Assembly (NCBI RefSeq): GCF_025370935.1
Contig: NC_133472.1
Coordinates: 23,107,695 to 23,171,694, forward strand
Source: Choristoneura fumiferana
Taxonomy: Eukaryota > Arthropoda > Insecta > Lepidoptera > Tortricidae
Length of the DNA: 64,000 nt
Direction: 5' to 3'
Under the pieces are notes generated by a model. It saw nothing but the letters and a program-made list of their open reading frames with translations, was not told where the DNA came from and searched no databases. Shown piece after piece: positions 54,080 through 64,000 of this stretch. The position numbers and the translations under genes are program-made. How positions within the stretch are numbered: position 1 is the first letter of the stretch; each line of letters begins with the position of its first letter.

Positions 54080-56177
54080 TAGGGATGGGCCGAATATTCG
54101 TTATATTCGGTATTCGGCATATTCGGCAGGTTTACCGAATATTCGTATTCAGCTGAATATTCGGCTAAATCACCGAATGTTCGGCAAAGTCAAACTTTTT
54201 AATGTATTGAGCCATGTATGAGTTGAGTGTTAAATGACAATGTGTTATTTTTATGAGGTAGGTATAGTGAGGCTTTATGCTTTTGTTGACACTGTAGCCA
54301 CAGTATATATATAAGCTAAAGCAGTATGGAAGCTACGAACAAATCGATCGAAACGAACGCCACACAGAGGCGCGCTCTACACGGCCCCGAAGGGGGACTC
54401 GCGGTACTGCAACTGCTACTGCAGTGCAGTCGCGTGTGACGCGTCGAGACGAGTAGTGGCCGCGTTGCGTTGTTTCAATCGCGTGCGCCAAACACAATCC
54501 GCGATATTAAAAACCATGCCTAGAAAATATTGTGCAGTGTATAGCTGATAATGATATTGTAACGGATAACTCACGTCTTAAACCGAGTATTGACTAGAGC
54601 TCTATGAGACTTAACTATCGCTCTACCAGTTTCTCAGTTGTTGTTTATTACATTTAGATTCAAAAAGAGGCTACATTTACTAGATTTTAATATCTGTCCA
54701 TTATTATAGGAATAAAACGAATTGAATATCTGCCTTTTTTAAAGCGCGTGTTTTAGTGGTGAAAAATATCTGATAATACGGAACTTTCAGAATAGTTATT
54801 TTTAGCTATTCGACCGTCCGAGATACAGCGCGAACTAAACATATTTTTTTCAATTTTACAAAAAATAAGTGGACAACCCTAACGCTCCCTTGGAGCGTAG
54901 GTATTTATCTCAAAAATTATGCCTAGCTTCCATACTGCTTTAGCTTATGTACTTAGCTGTTGTGAGATTACAGTGATCTTTATAATAAAATATTATGGTA
55001 ATATAATCATAATAATCAATTTAGACGACCAGATGGCCAGTGGTTAGAGAACCTGACTACGTAGCTTGAGGTCCCGGGTTCGATTCCCGTGTCGGGGCAG
55101 ATATTTGTATGAAAAATACGAATCTTTGTTCTCGGGTCTTGGATGTTTAATATGTACTTAAGTATGTATCTATCTATATAATTATATTTATCCGTTGCTT
55201 AGTACCCATAACACAAGCTTTGCTAAGCTTACTTTGGGACTAGGTCAATTGGTATGAATTGTCCCGTGACAGGCATCCGTCAATCGTCCATACCTACAGC
55301 GCGGCGCGCGACAACTTGAGATTGTCTAAGCTGTGGGGGCTGCCGCGCGCCTGCGAGCACACGCGTGACGCGAACGCGACACTTGCTTTGAATATTTCGA
55401 TCCTTACCTAAATATCTGTGTTATCGCTTGTGAGACCAGTACAGATCTGAATAATGTTTTTCCATCGTGTTTTGTCCAATAAGTTCGTATTTATCTTGCT
55501 TTCTCAATTAGCTTCAGTAAACTTCAGTAAGCTAGTTGAGAAAGCAACATAATACGAACATTTCCGACAAAATACGACGGCAAAACATTATTCACTACAT
55601 CTGTTGGTACCTACACTGCACTGCACTGTTTGTAACAACGGCGAATCGTAATACTTATAACTGTTGCGTGGACGAATGTCGAAATAAACAAAAGAAAGAA
55701 CTCGAGGTTATCTATTTTTTACATTACCAAAAGAAGTTTTTTGAAGTCGCTTAATAAATAACATTTCTAAACGTTTAGTTGGATTATTTTATTTTAATTT
55801 TCTGACAAAGTGATAACCCTTACACTCGAGTTGGCCAGGTAGGTATGTTCGGAACAATAGGCAGCACTGTAGGCTATTAAAACGGCGGCTTTCTTCAAGA
55901 TCAAAGGAGTGCAACTTCTGTACGTAGTACTATTATTTCTTCTGTGCCTATGATATTTATTTGATATTTATTTATTTAATCAATCAGGTCGTTATGGTGA
56001 GAAATTATTGTTTTTATCAAGAGTTGCATGATTAAATTACATTTCAACAAAAAAATAATCGTATTTCTAGTTTCTAGTTAGGAATTAATTATGCCGAATA
56101 TTCGGTTCGGTGAAAGTTTTACCGAACATTCGGCCGAATATTCGTATTCGGTGAAACCCATGTTCGGCCCATCTCTA
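54080..56177. mobile_element. 2.1-kb TIR element with THAP-like remnants
   Basis: Ends TAGGGATGGGCCGAATATTC and the mirror of TAGAGATGGGCCGAACAT, followed inside by CGAATATTCGG-rich subterminal repeats at both ends. Flanking 8-mers (GAGTGGAG, GTCAGGAG) match at five of eight, a decayed duplication at best. Two short plus-strand remnants look like THAP fingers: MPRKYCAVYS then a stop at about 54517, and YNCCVDECRNKQKK near 55660. hAT and P-type elements both fit. Internal palindromes are at 54310-54950 (AAGCTAAAGCAGTATGGAAG) and 55451-55593. Confidence 0.6.
55025..55270 (+). mobile_element. tRNA-derived SINE of a second family
   Basis: Head AGATGGCCAGTGGTTAGAG with B box GGTTCGATTCC (55078-55088). 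Body TTCTCGGGTCTTGGATGTTT, TATCCGTTGCTTAGTACCCA, and the tail GACTAGGTCAATTGG. Inserted within the TIR element. Confidence 0.75.
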
Positions 56178-57115
56178 GTCAGGAGTCACTAACCTATATG
56201 TCCCTATTGGTTAATATGAATTAATTTGCATTCAGATAGTATAAATATGTATTTGTTATGCAGGCAATACACGTAAAAGACCCTCTTTCGTAGTAAAAAA
56301 AATCCCATGCCTGAAGTCCTAAAGTCAGATTTCCCATGTCCAGTGTTATCTTGTGAAACTTACCAATGAAAGTCAACTTTTACACAAAACATTAACCAGA
56401 GCACTAATCACTGCAAACTTAACACCTCTGTCTGTTATGCTCTTTCAGTCACCTTTGCACAAAACTTTAACTTGCCCTTGGCATCAATGAAGTCTATAAG
56501 CACAAAAAATAGCACAACACCAGTGGGATTTGGAAATGTTAACACATTTAGTTAGCAGCTGAATCACAACCCCTCAGAATTACCCGGTGACACTACTTTT
56601 GGCAGAATACACATGTTTTAACCACACAAATTGGACACTGGACAGACTTAACTACACTTCTGCTTTCACTGCCACAAGGTATAAAAAAACTACAACTTTG
56701 GAAGAAATAAGTAATCTATTAGCAGTTTCACACACTTACACTAGCACCTCACCTACAATTTACACTGAATGTTACACTATAACTGAATTTTTTATCATTT
56801 TAAACAGACATACACTTAAAAATTGTTAGTTCATATTTAGTTTTATCAAATTTTGATTGCAGTTTTGCAAGTAAATCCTAACAACACCTAAGCATTTAAC
56901 TGTAACAATTATTGCTGGACACAAAACTGTGAACTAACACAGCACTTGCACTATCATTATGGGTTGTTAAACCCTTCACTAAACAATTTTGCCAAACACC
57001 TCACATCAGCACTACACATCACAAGAATACATAAAAAAAATATTTGAAAATATAGAAATTCTTAAAGAAAAACTTATGCTAAGTAATCAAGTTAACATGG
57101 ATTATTTTATCTTGC
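56178..57115 (-). other. Probable 3' UTR and downstream region of the Spenito-like gene
   Basis: No open frame of note and few repeats, unlike the DNA to its left. A plus-strand frame at 56587-56829 is compositional (Thr/Tyr-rich). No canonical minus-strand AATAAA was spotted close to the stop. Confidence 0.35.
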
Positions 57116-59362
57116 TTATGCCGAACCACCACGCACCACAACAATGACCAGATGATCCTCTTTCAGACTCTCCTCAGTTAAATTGTGACATGTTCTTTTA
57201 AGAAGGTCTGTTGAGAAGTCACAAGGAGGGAATGAATATAGCACACCTGTGGCTTCAGTCTCTTTATTTAGTAAGGATATAACACCAGCTGCTTCTTTTT
57301 GCTTCAAGTATGATACCAAGTTTCTCATGGGTCTTGTCTGGATACTTGTATCCTCATTGGTAATAGATGCAGTTGATCCTGCCACACCTAAAAAGATAGC
57401 ATGTGAACTAGAAGTAGCAATACGTTTTTGAACATCATCTAATTTTGGTTGGTCCAAACGCAGTCTCTGTGTGATTCTAAGCTGGTTCTTGCCATCTTCA
57501 TCTTTCATGAGACTATCAATAATTTCAGAATCTCCATCAGTGAGATGTAATTTTGTCGGGAATAACGAGTTTTTAAGTATTAGAGCTCCATTCCAAATTG
57601 TAGTGGCCTTGCGTACCACTTCAGGCAGTGTTCTGGATGAAGCCAGCATGCCACCACTTCGACGTGGGGATCCATCAGAATCACTATCAGGAGATCGACG
57701 GCGAGGCGAACGCGAGCGTGAACGGTCCACGCCAGGCTCCCGAGATCCAGAACGACGAATGCGCCCTTCATAATCGCCATCTGCAGCAGTTCGGCGCCAC
57801 TCGTCATCACGGTAGTCTCCACTACCATGATAAACACCTCGGTACATCCCGCGTCCACGGCCCCGTCCACCTCTACCTCTATAACCAGGTGTGCCATAAG
57901 CATAACCATCTTCCCAAGTACCTCCCTCGTAACCTTCATAGCCTTCCACAGGTCTACCATCTTCACCAACTGGAGGGACATATGTTTTTGGTCTATATGG
58001 ACCACCATTGCCAACATCAGCAAAATCAATGCGCAAACGCCTATCTGGGCCACCAAGAGCAAAACCTCTCATTTCTTTTACTGCTGCTTGAGCAGCATCA
58101 ATGGAATCATACAAAATGTAGGCATGAGCCTCTCCTTTTGCATATTCTATTTTTTTAATAGCTCCAAATCGATCAAACTCTCTCTCTAGTTGTGCCACTG
58201 AAGTCCATGGTCCAAGGCCACCAACCCATACACGTGTAGTAGGTGTGGCTTTACCATATCCAATCTTACATTGGAATTTACCGATATATTGACCAGAAAG
58301 CTCTACTTTAGCCCTGTGGGCCATATCAAGAGTCTGGTATCTTACAAATGCAAAAGCATTTCCTGTGCCCGGAGGAGGGCGTTTAATGTCAATATCTTCC
58401 ACAATTCCATATCGACCAAATATACGTCTTAGCTCTTCATCAGATATGTTTATTTCCAGATTTCCCGCAAAAAGGGTTCTGGTGGCTAGTGGATCATCTT
58501 CTGGATGAACATGGTGTAAATAGTTAGGAAATTTATCTTTCTTGTTTTCCATTTTCTCAAAAGGAGGATGATGTGGTCTGGGCATGTAAGGCCGAGGCAT
58601 ATAGTGTGGATGGGGGGGGTGATGCATGGGTGGGCGATGATGCATTGGTGGTCCATGAGGTCCGGCCATCGGATATTCATGCATAGGTGGTCGGAAATCT
58701 CTGTGATGGGGAGGCACAGTAGGTGGGATACCATATGCTCTGTCATCTGGAGGTGGCCTACGTCTCTCTGGTACAGGAGACCATGTGTAAGAATAAGGGC
58801 GCTCATAATCAGGTGGTGAAATACTGCGAGGCCTGCTCCTGTACTCAGATCGTACAGGCTCATATACTGGATCTACAATAGCTACTTTATCATACAAAAT
58901 AATTCTGGGCTTAGCATGTTTGGCGTCTCTCGCGTCTTCTACACTACGGAAACAGACATAAGCTACTCTTTCGTCTAATTCGTGGGAAATTTTAATGCTG
59001 AAGTCACCAAACTTCTTATATTCTCGATACAACGTATCTTTCACGATTTCATCGGAGGCTTTAGGGTGGAGAGCACTGACACAGAGCACTTTATAGTAGG
59101 GTCTGGAAGACTCCTCTCTCGGCTCGCGGGAACGTACGTAGTCGTCGCGGTGCGGCGACACGTAGCGGCCGCGGGGGCTCGGCGAGCGCACACGGCGGCG
59201 CACCCGTTCCGGCGTGACCCGCTCATCGGAGCTGTCGTCGTACCTGCCTATACTACTGCGAGTCCTCTTCGAACGCGGCATACTGTCCCGCGACGAACTC
59301 CTTTTCATATTACGAATTTTCACCGTTATACGATCTCTATCGCTACGCGGTAATCCAATCAT
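57116..59362 (-). CDS. nito: Spenito / RBM15-like RNA-binding protein
   Basis: A 748-codon open frame without introns. Residues 1-85 are Arg/Ser-rich. RRM1 is about 90-168 (RNP2 KVLCVSAL, RNP1 ERVAYVCF), then a Pro/His/Met-rich linker to 290. RRM2 is 294-371 (TLFAGNL, NAFAFVRY) and RRM3 is 375-450 (RVWVGGLG, EAHAYILY). A Gly/Arg and RS-like stretch fills 490-570, and a SPOC domain spans about 580-745, closing on VIVVVRGGSA. This order defines Spenito in flies and RBM15 in vertebrates: nuclear adaptors that bring the m6A methyltransferase complex to target RNAs, with roles in alternative splicing and fly sex determination. Length is near the usual 750-800. The start at 59362 is the longest; methionines 19 and 28, just before the basic RS region, are alternatives. 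No disruption seen. Confidence 0.95.
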   Translation of the reverse strand: MIGLPRSDRDRITVKIRNMKRSSSRDSMPRSKRTRSSIGRYDDSSDERVTPERVRRRVRSPSPRGRYVSPHRDDYVRSREPREESSRPYYKVLCVSALHPKASDEIVKDTLYREYKKFGDFSIKISHELDERVAYVCFRSVEDARDAKHAKPRIILYDKVAIVDPVYEPVRSEYRSRPRSISPPDYERPYSYTWSPVPERRRPPPDDRAYGIPPTVPPHHRDFRPPMHEYPMAGPHGPPMHHRPPMHHPPHPHYMPRPYMPRPHHPPFEKMENKKDKFPNYLHHVHPEDDPLATRTLFAGNLEINISDEELRRIFGRYGIVEDIDIKRPPPGTGNAFAFVRYQTLDMAHRAKVELSGQYIGKFQCKIGYGKATPTTRVWVGGLGPWTSVAQLEREFDRFGAIKKIEYAKGEAHAYILYDSIDAAQAAVKEMRGFALGGPDRRLRIDFADVGNGGPYRPKTYVPPVGEDGRPVEGYEGYEGGTWEDGYAYGTPGYRGRGGRGRGRGMYRGVYHGSGDYRDDEWRRTAADGDYEGRIRRSGSREPGVDRSRSRSPRRRSPDSDSDGSPRRSGGMLASSRTLPEVVRKATTIWNGALILKNSLFPTKLHLTDGDSEIIDSLMKDEDGKNQLRITQRLRLDQPKLDDVQKRIATSSSHAIFLGVAGSTASITNEDTSIQTRPMRNLVSYLKQKEAAGVISLLNKETEATGVLYSFPPCDFSTDLLKRTCHNLTEESLKEDHLVIVVVRGGSA

Positions 59363-60989
59363 GAAAACTCAGTACGATGAACCACTATCTGAAATGCACA
59401 ACATTACACGTCACTTCAAAATGTCGCTTTGTTCCAGAGACCAGAAAATTACATTTAACACTGCAACACACGAAAGTTACTAGTCTTACCACAAACTATT
59501 ACAGTCACTTTTCCTCAACCACTCAACCCACTCCACAATTTAAATTGCAATGACTACAAGTTCACAGAAACAGAAACACGGAAAGGCGTCACTATCATTC
59601 TTCTTGACAAATCAAAATGGCGGGTGTCACGCTCAATCACGAAACGGAACGGATTTCGGCATTTGTTCAGCATTGCACAGCCAGCCGGTTCCCCTTCCCC
59701 TCTCCTCGCCCCCTCGCCCTCTCTCTTGCCATAACTTAATTTAAGTGCTGCCCACATAAAAAAAACTTTTTCGTAATCTGCCTTCAATCGATTGATTGAT
59801 ACTTGGAGATTGAATCGAACGAAATAAACTTGGCAAAGTATAAGGCGGAAACATAACGTCTCCACAAAAAAAAAAAGTTGTTTATGGTCTGTGCGAGTGT
59901 GATAGCAAATAATTGACAAGATTTCATTTTTTGAACACCTGTAAATTACTACAGGAATCGAAAGAGTTTCGCCTCCTGAACATTGGCAAATATGTATTTA
60001 ATTTATTTCTCCATATTTTAAAAAATACAAAAAAAAATAAAAAATAAATCTGAATTTGCCAACACTATCGCAGAATAGATATGATTCCTTTGCCTTTTTC
60101 ACCAGAAAAAGGAGCTCTCATAGTTTTGAATTTGACAACTCCGAAACTCGAAACTCGAAGTTCGTGTCGTGCGGTCCCTCTGACACTTATACTATTTAAT
60201 ACGAGAGCTAGAGGGACCGCTTTTACGTGTTCGTGTTTTTTTTTTATAGACACTAGACAAAAGTAATGGATCTATTGTGTGGTGGTAGTTTTGGAGTTAG
60301 GCCCTTTTAGAATAAGCACATTTTAAGTTACTGTTACAAAGTTATGTTTAATAAAGAAAATATGTTCAGACCAATTGGAGCAGCCACTGTACAATAAAGA
60401 GTTTACATCTTAAAAAATTGTAATAAATAAATTAATAATCGCAGCGAAATTTTAAAAATATTCGCGTCTTTCTCTTTCCAACCAGAATACAGAGAACGAA
60501 TCAAATTGTAGTCTTAGAAATATGAAATCTTGTCAATTTTAAGCGCGAGCAACGGAGATGGATATATGAAACCTGATGTTGCGTGACCAATCAAGACAAT
60601 GTGTCATGTGACCGTGCATAAATTGCTGACTGGACTCTTTCCTATGTCTTTTTCAAAAGGAACTCTCTAAAAAACGTAACTATTTACTATGGCTTGGTTA
60701 GTGTCAGTCAAAGTCAACGTCAACTCACTGTCAAATAGTACAATACCTAGACACGCACAACGTCGAAAATTGATTGCTTGAATTTGATTGACAAAGTTTA
60801 TGAAATTAGGAGCAAATTAGGAGTTGGACTACGGTGAACTATAATAAATAATAGACGGATTAATGAACCGGATAAACTGAATTTCTGTGTAATATAAAAG
60901 AAAGTGTTAAAGAAATTCGTCATAAACGAGACAAGTACTCTAAGAAACAATTCTTTAAAACTTAGCTGAGGTTAAAGTTCACTTCCGAT
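59363..60989. promoter_or_regulatory. Divergent intergenic region between the Spenito-like gene and PEX11
   Basis: It must contain both promoters. AAAATGGCGGG at 59617 resembles a YY1/Pho site. A pyrimidine-rich run lies at 59690-59727. A 40-codon plus frame from 59621 (MAGVTLNHETERISAF) is probably not translated but could be an upstream ORF. An ACTACGAAACTCGAA foldback interrupts at 60139-60235. No TATA box is evident near either start. Confidence 0.4.
60139..60235. repeat. ACTACGAAACTCGAA foldback in the divergent promoter region
   Basis: CTCGAAGTTCGTGTCGTGCG, GGTCCCTCTGACACTTATAC then TACGAGAGCTAGAGGGACCG; outer ends eroded. Confidence 0.7.
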
Positions 60990-61045
60990 ATGGATATAAT
61001 AATAAAAGTAAACAATCAGTCTAATGGCAGGGATAAGTTAGCCAG
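60990..61045 (+). CDS. Pex11: Peroxin-11 (PEX11B-like), exon 1
   Basis: ATG at 60990 (context CCGATATGG) opens MDIIIKVNNQSNGRDKLA, and the exon ends on two bases before donor GTAATT. With the exons at 61307 and 62313 it makes a 237-residue protein. PEX11 proteins are peroxisomal membrane proteins that elongate and divide peroxisomes. The family is mostly 230-260 residues, so this is complete. No in-frame upstream ATG was used, and a short GRDKL...FQYTSR block follows as in animal PEX11 beta. Confidence 0.88.
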
Positions 61046-61306
61046 GTAATTAGTACAATCACAGAATCTTATGTTCTAAGTATCTCATTCAGAGATTTGT
61101 CTAAGTACTTAACATTCTATCTATAATTACAATTGTTAAGTTTCCAAGAGAAGCGCTTATAATGTATAGCTATTACATCCGCTTTTCGTGCCACAAAATA
61201 TCAACTGTTGCTAGTCTGCCCATACATAATATTATTATTTACACAAAAAAAATAACATGTTTGTTATAAATTTATTCATGTATAATTTCTTGTTTTAAAT
61301 TTTTAG

Positions 61307-61422
61307 ATTATTTCAATACACCAGCCGTTTAGTATGGCATCAACTAGAAGCAAGAAATGCCAACAAATATTCTATAGATAGAATAAGAAATTTAGAACTT
61401 ACACTTAGCTCTTTCCGTAAAA
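61307..61422 (+). CDS. Pex11: Peroxin-11, exon 2
   Basis: After acceptor TTTTTAG the exon completes an arginine and reads LFQYTSRLVWHQLEARN, KYSIDRIRNLELTLSSFRK, ending on one base before donor GTAAGT. This is the conserved N-terminal amphipathic region (FQY...L...SFRK) that binds and curves the peroxisomal membrane. Intron 1 is 261 bp. Confidence 0.9.
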
Positions 61423-62312
61423 GTAAGTATAAACTAAGTAAGTTATGTATTATTAGTATAAATTAAGTATATAGAAATAGAATAGAATAGAAAATATTTA
61501 TTTTTGAACAACTATGAGTACAATAATACAGCTAAACAAAACAATAAATATATACATATGTAGTTGATACAAAAAAAGGACACTTAATAATAATAATAAT
61601 TGTAGTTTATATTTTTATTTTGTATGTACTTTTCTGTATTTTACTTTTTATAACTATTATAAAAACCTAAACCTAAGAATGAAAGAAAAATAAAGAACAT
61701 AATAATAATAATAATAAACATTTATTGCAGACCAGGGTCCATAGATTGTTAGTAACACATAATCTTAACTACTACTACCTACTTAACTACTACTTACTAC
61801 TTAACTTACTTTTTTACTTATTTTGTACTTAAGTCAAAAGTGCGAAGTCTATTGCAAACTATAGATAAGATAACCAATTGTTTATATTACTAAAAAATAT
61901 TTTCATTTTATGGACTTACTCAGCAAGAGTTAACAGCTTTTGTTCCAAATAGGTACTTGAAGATGCATAAATGTTAGTTCCAGATTGTCAATTTATTATA
62001 ATCATCTAGGTTTTTGATTAATAAGTATATTGTTAATAGAGACCGGACAACCATTAAGAATACTATGTGTGAAAAAACAAGAGGTTCTTACTTGTATTAT
62101 AATAGTAAAATTCATAGAAACAACTTAATATTCCATAGTCTATCAACATCTTATGTGCCATAAAAGTTATATACTCTATAAATAATAATAAAGTCTATTA
62201 CATACAAGAAGTAGGTACCTTTTTCTGGAAATTTTTACTTAGTGTTGGTTTATTCACAACATGCCTTTTCAACTATCTGGGACCTACTAAAATAGATTTT
62301 TCCTATTTTCAG
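61423..62312 (+). other. PEX11 intron 2, AT-rich
   Basis: 890 bp between GTAAGT and TTTTCAG. It contains A/T-rich simple repeats: ATAGAATAGAATAGAAAA at 61485, AATAATAATAATAAT at 61699, and a CTACTACCTACTTAACTACT run near 61770. No gene. Confidence 0.7.
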
Positions 62313-62854
62313 TATTACGACTGGGAAGGTGCATAGACATCTGCTACACAGCTCTCGATAGCATGAACCTTGAGGATCCATTCCTTAGGTTCACTCTGAC
62401 AGTCAGCAAACTAGCACACGGGCTCTATTTATACGCAGACCACATAGTATGGCTCACTAAAAGTGGTTTCCTAAAAACAGATTCTGACAGCTGGAACAGA
62501 ACTGCTAACCGTTTTTGGCTTCTCTCCATTATTGTAAACCTTGCAAGGGATATTTATGAGATACTTCATGTATTAGACTTAAATGCGTCTACTTTCTTGA
62601 AACCTTCTGAATTACTCGAAGGTTCTGCAAGATCCTTCAATTTATCTTCCAGTTTGAAACATTTACATGCATTCATAAACTGTCACAAAGATATATTCAT
62701 TGATAGTTTAAAAAATTCATGTGACTTATTCATACCATTGACAGCATTGGGTTTTACAAAACTAAGTCCCAGTGCTGTGGGTACTTTAGGTGCCATATCT
62801 TCCTTAGCTGCCTTAGTGACTATTGTAAAACCAATCACAAAATTGGTTCCATAA
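62313..62854 (+). CDS. Pex11: Peroxin-11, exon 3 (terminal)
   Basis: Acceptor TATTTTCAG; the exon completes an isoleucine and reads LRLGRCIDICYTALDSM, FLRFTLTVSKLAHGLYLYAD, HIVWLTKSGF, WLLSIIVNLARDIYEIL, ending with a hydrophobic tail (AVGTLGAISSLAALVTIVKP) and TAA at 62852-62854. SKLAHGLYLYADHIVWL and the WLLSIIVNLARDIYE helix are family hallmarks. The C-terminal hydrophobic segment is the expected membrane span. The whole frame reads through without breaks. Confidence 0.93.
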
Positions 62855-63163
62855 GATATAATGTTACTGACAATTTAAGCCTGGTATATAATGGTTATTG
62901 ATAAGGTGCAGGGTAAGAATTGTGTTATTCCTTATAAGCCATTCCATTCCCCTTGCTAGCATAGCTTGGCACCTTTAAAAAAATATTTACTGTGTTAAAT
63001 GGTTAAATTTGTTAAAATCTGTTAAATGGATGTAAACGTTATATGTCCATATATCGATATGTAACGGAAATTGCATGTACATAAATGTTAGAGCTAATAT
63101 TATAAAAACATATCATAATTATAAAAACTGATGGTTTTCAAGAAATTTTTTGTCTGTAAGTGC
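62855..63163 (+). other. PEX11 3' UTR and downstream DNA
   Basis: Non-coding AT-rich sequence; no unambiguous AATAAA was spotted in the first 200 bases. Confidence 0.3.
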
Positions 63164-63240
63164 AAAATTCGAACTTCGTATGTTGTCGTCTCGCTTATGC
63201 TAATATTATTTAATACGAGACTCACTCTCGTGCCCGAGAC
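63164..63240. repeat. ACTACGAAACTCGAA foldback, eroded copy
   Basis: CAAAATTCGAACTTCGTATG, ATTATTTAATACGAGACTCA; outer ends lost. Confidence 0.55.
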
Positions 63241-63469
63241 ATACATACATATATACTTAAATACATACAAACATCCAAGACTCAATACGAATCATTTATA
63301 TTCATCATAAAGAATTAGCAAAAAATGTTCGGTTCTGGCACTTTGCCGGCCGCTTGCGCGGCAAGCTCGCCTTACGCACTGAGGGTCGCAGTTCTACCTA
63401 ACACTCCTCGCTTCGCTCGTCGTCATACCTAACCAGACCTGCCTTAGTAGAATAGGTAGAAGAATCGAA

Positions 63470-63752
63470 TTAAGGAACTGATCTATTCATTACGTGAGAG
63501 ATCTATTATTTTGGTGATCGAATTTTTATTAGGCGACAGATCTATTATTTTGGTGATCGAAGTTTGATGATCAAACTATAATTTAGGATACAGGTTTACA
63601 TTAATCTGATGACTCATACTTAGAGACAGATTTGATTAATTTGATGACCAATATATTTCTAATGGATAGATATAATAATTATGATATCGCAGTTTAGTGA
63701 CAAATCCTCTTATTAGTCTGTGGACAAATCTAAATTTAAGTGACAGAAAATA
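63470..63752. repeat. Degenerate minisatellite, unit about 37-48 bp
   Basis: GACAGATCTATTATTTTGG-like starts recur near 63487, 63533, 63625, 63664, 63700 and 63740, with GTGATCGAA or TGATGACC in between. The first two units are closest to each other. Confidence 0.6.
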
Positions 63753-63763
63753 TAGTTCCCATT

Positions 63764-63931
63764 AGTGTTGCCGATCGATAGTGTTTCGATAGACTATCGA
63801 TAATTTGAGCAAAAGCGATAGTATCGATATCTCTTTTCGTGCAATACTATCGATATTTTTGATGTCTAATAATGTAAAAAGCAAGCATGGCCTTTTTCCG
63901 ATTAAAACTATCGATTTTTCGGCGACACTAC
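63764..63931. mobile_element. 168-bp hAT-type MITE with perfect 8-bp duplication
   Basis: Ends AGTGTTGCCGATCGATAG and the mirror of CGGCGACACTAC, flanked by TTCCCATT on both sides (63756-63763, 63932-63939). The core is rich in CTATCGATA palindromes. Confidence 0.8.
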
Positions 63932-63953
63932 TTCCCATTTTATTGTGCCCAGC

Positions 63954-64000
63954 AGGGCTACTACGAAACTCGAAGTTCGTGTCATGCAGTGCCTCTCGCT
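63954..64000 (+). repeat. ACTACGAAACTCGAA foldback, cut by the window edge
   Basis: AGGGCTACTACGAAACTCGA then AGTTCGTGTCATGCAG; the first arm only. Confidence 0.75.

Noticed and set aside
55536..55754. A complete small THAP protein
   Set aside because: Only the start of a THAP-like pattern is present, the first half comes from a palindrome, and it is inside a decayed TIR element.
57249..59353. Several plus-strand and off-frame open frames within the Spenito-like gene
   Set aside because: Shadows of the 748-codon gene, low complexity and without domains.
59554..59919. A 121-codon minus-strand gene upstream of the Spenito-like gene
   Set aside because: Its content follows a pyrimidine-rich promoter tract (GREGEGARRGEGE) and A/T runs; no domain or splice context.
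48653..60266. A conserved peptide family (RSSCRAVPLTLILFN) in several frames
   Set aside because: The DNA is a foldback transposon; the peptide appears in both orientations and without intact genes.

Overview
The window looks like a gene-poor, repeat-dense stretch of a lepidopteran (moth or butterfly) nuclear chromosome. The base composition is AT-rich, genes have GT-AG introns, RTE-type retrotransposon ends and tRNA-derived SINEs recur, and dozens of small foldback elements are present. I infer Lepidoptera from the character of the repeats and the proteins; no species can be assigned. A run of exactly 100 Ns (31719-31818) is an assembly gap.

Confident genes lie at the right end. On the minus strand, 57116-59362 is an uninterrupted 748-codon Spenito/RBM15-like gene (three RRMs plus a SPOC domain). 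Divergent from it, on the plus strand, is a three-exon peroxin-11 gene (60990-62854), whose exon phases join cleanly into a 237-residue PEX11B-type protein. A third real gene is hidden by large introns: minus-strand exons at 48153-48300, 46750-46886 and 32706-32919 encode parts of a soluble adenylyl cyclase (ADCY10-like). The first two exons join in phase. The third carries an apparent one-base deletion, and the exon or exons expected between the second and third were not found. Several orphan exons with good splice donors are reported as candidates: 52-153, 8806-8833, 18740-18845, 35730-35852 with 38473-38498, and 40930-40979.

The rest is mobile DNA in layers. Region by region: 0-3 kb holds a transposase-like first exon, a MITE-derived array and a broken zinc-knuckle ORF1. 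5.8-8.4 kb is a hAT-like element with a perfect 8-bp target duplication that contains other repeats, including a 1.5-kb RTE copy. 9.3-10.5 kb and 52.5-53.2 kb hold two copies of a CCCCCGAC-ended family with a long hairpin whose loop is inverted between the copies. 13-15.2 kb has THAP-type repeat copies and a hammerhead-ribozyme-like motif. 20-31 kb has nested palindromes, two perfect tandem hairpins and a twin-primed RTE. 33-50 kb (mostly within and around the cyclase gene) is full of MITEs, SINEs and inverted repeats. 54.1-56.2 kb is a TIR element with THAP-like remnants. 63-64 kb has a minisatellite and a hAT MITE.

The genes do not form an operon or pathway. Spenito (m6A and splicing regulation) and PEX11 (peroxisome division) share only a divergent intergenic region. 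The main interest lies in the palindromic and foldback DNA and in what it has done locally: loop inversion, array birth, nesting, and a possible self-cleaving RNA.
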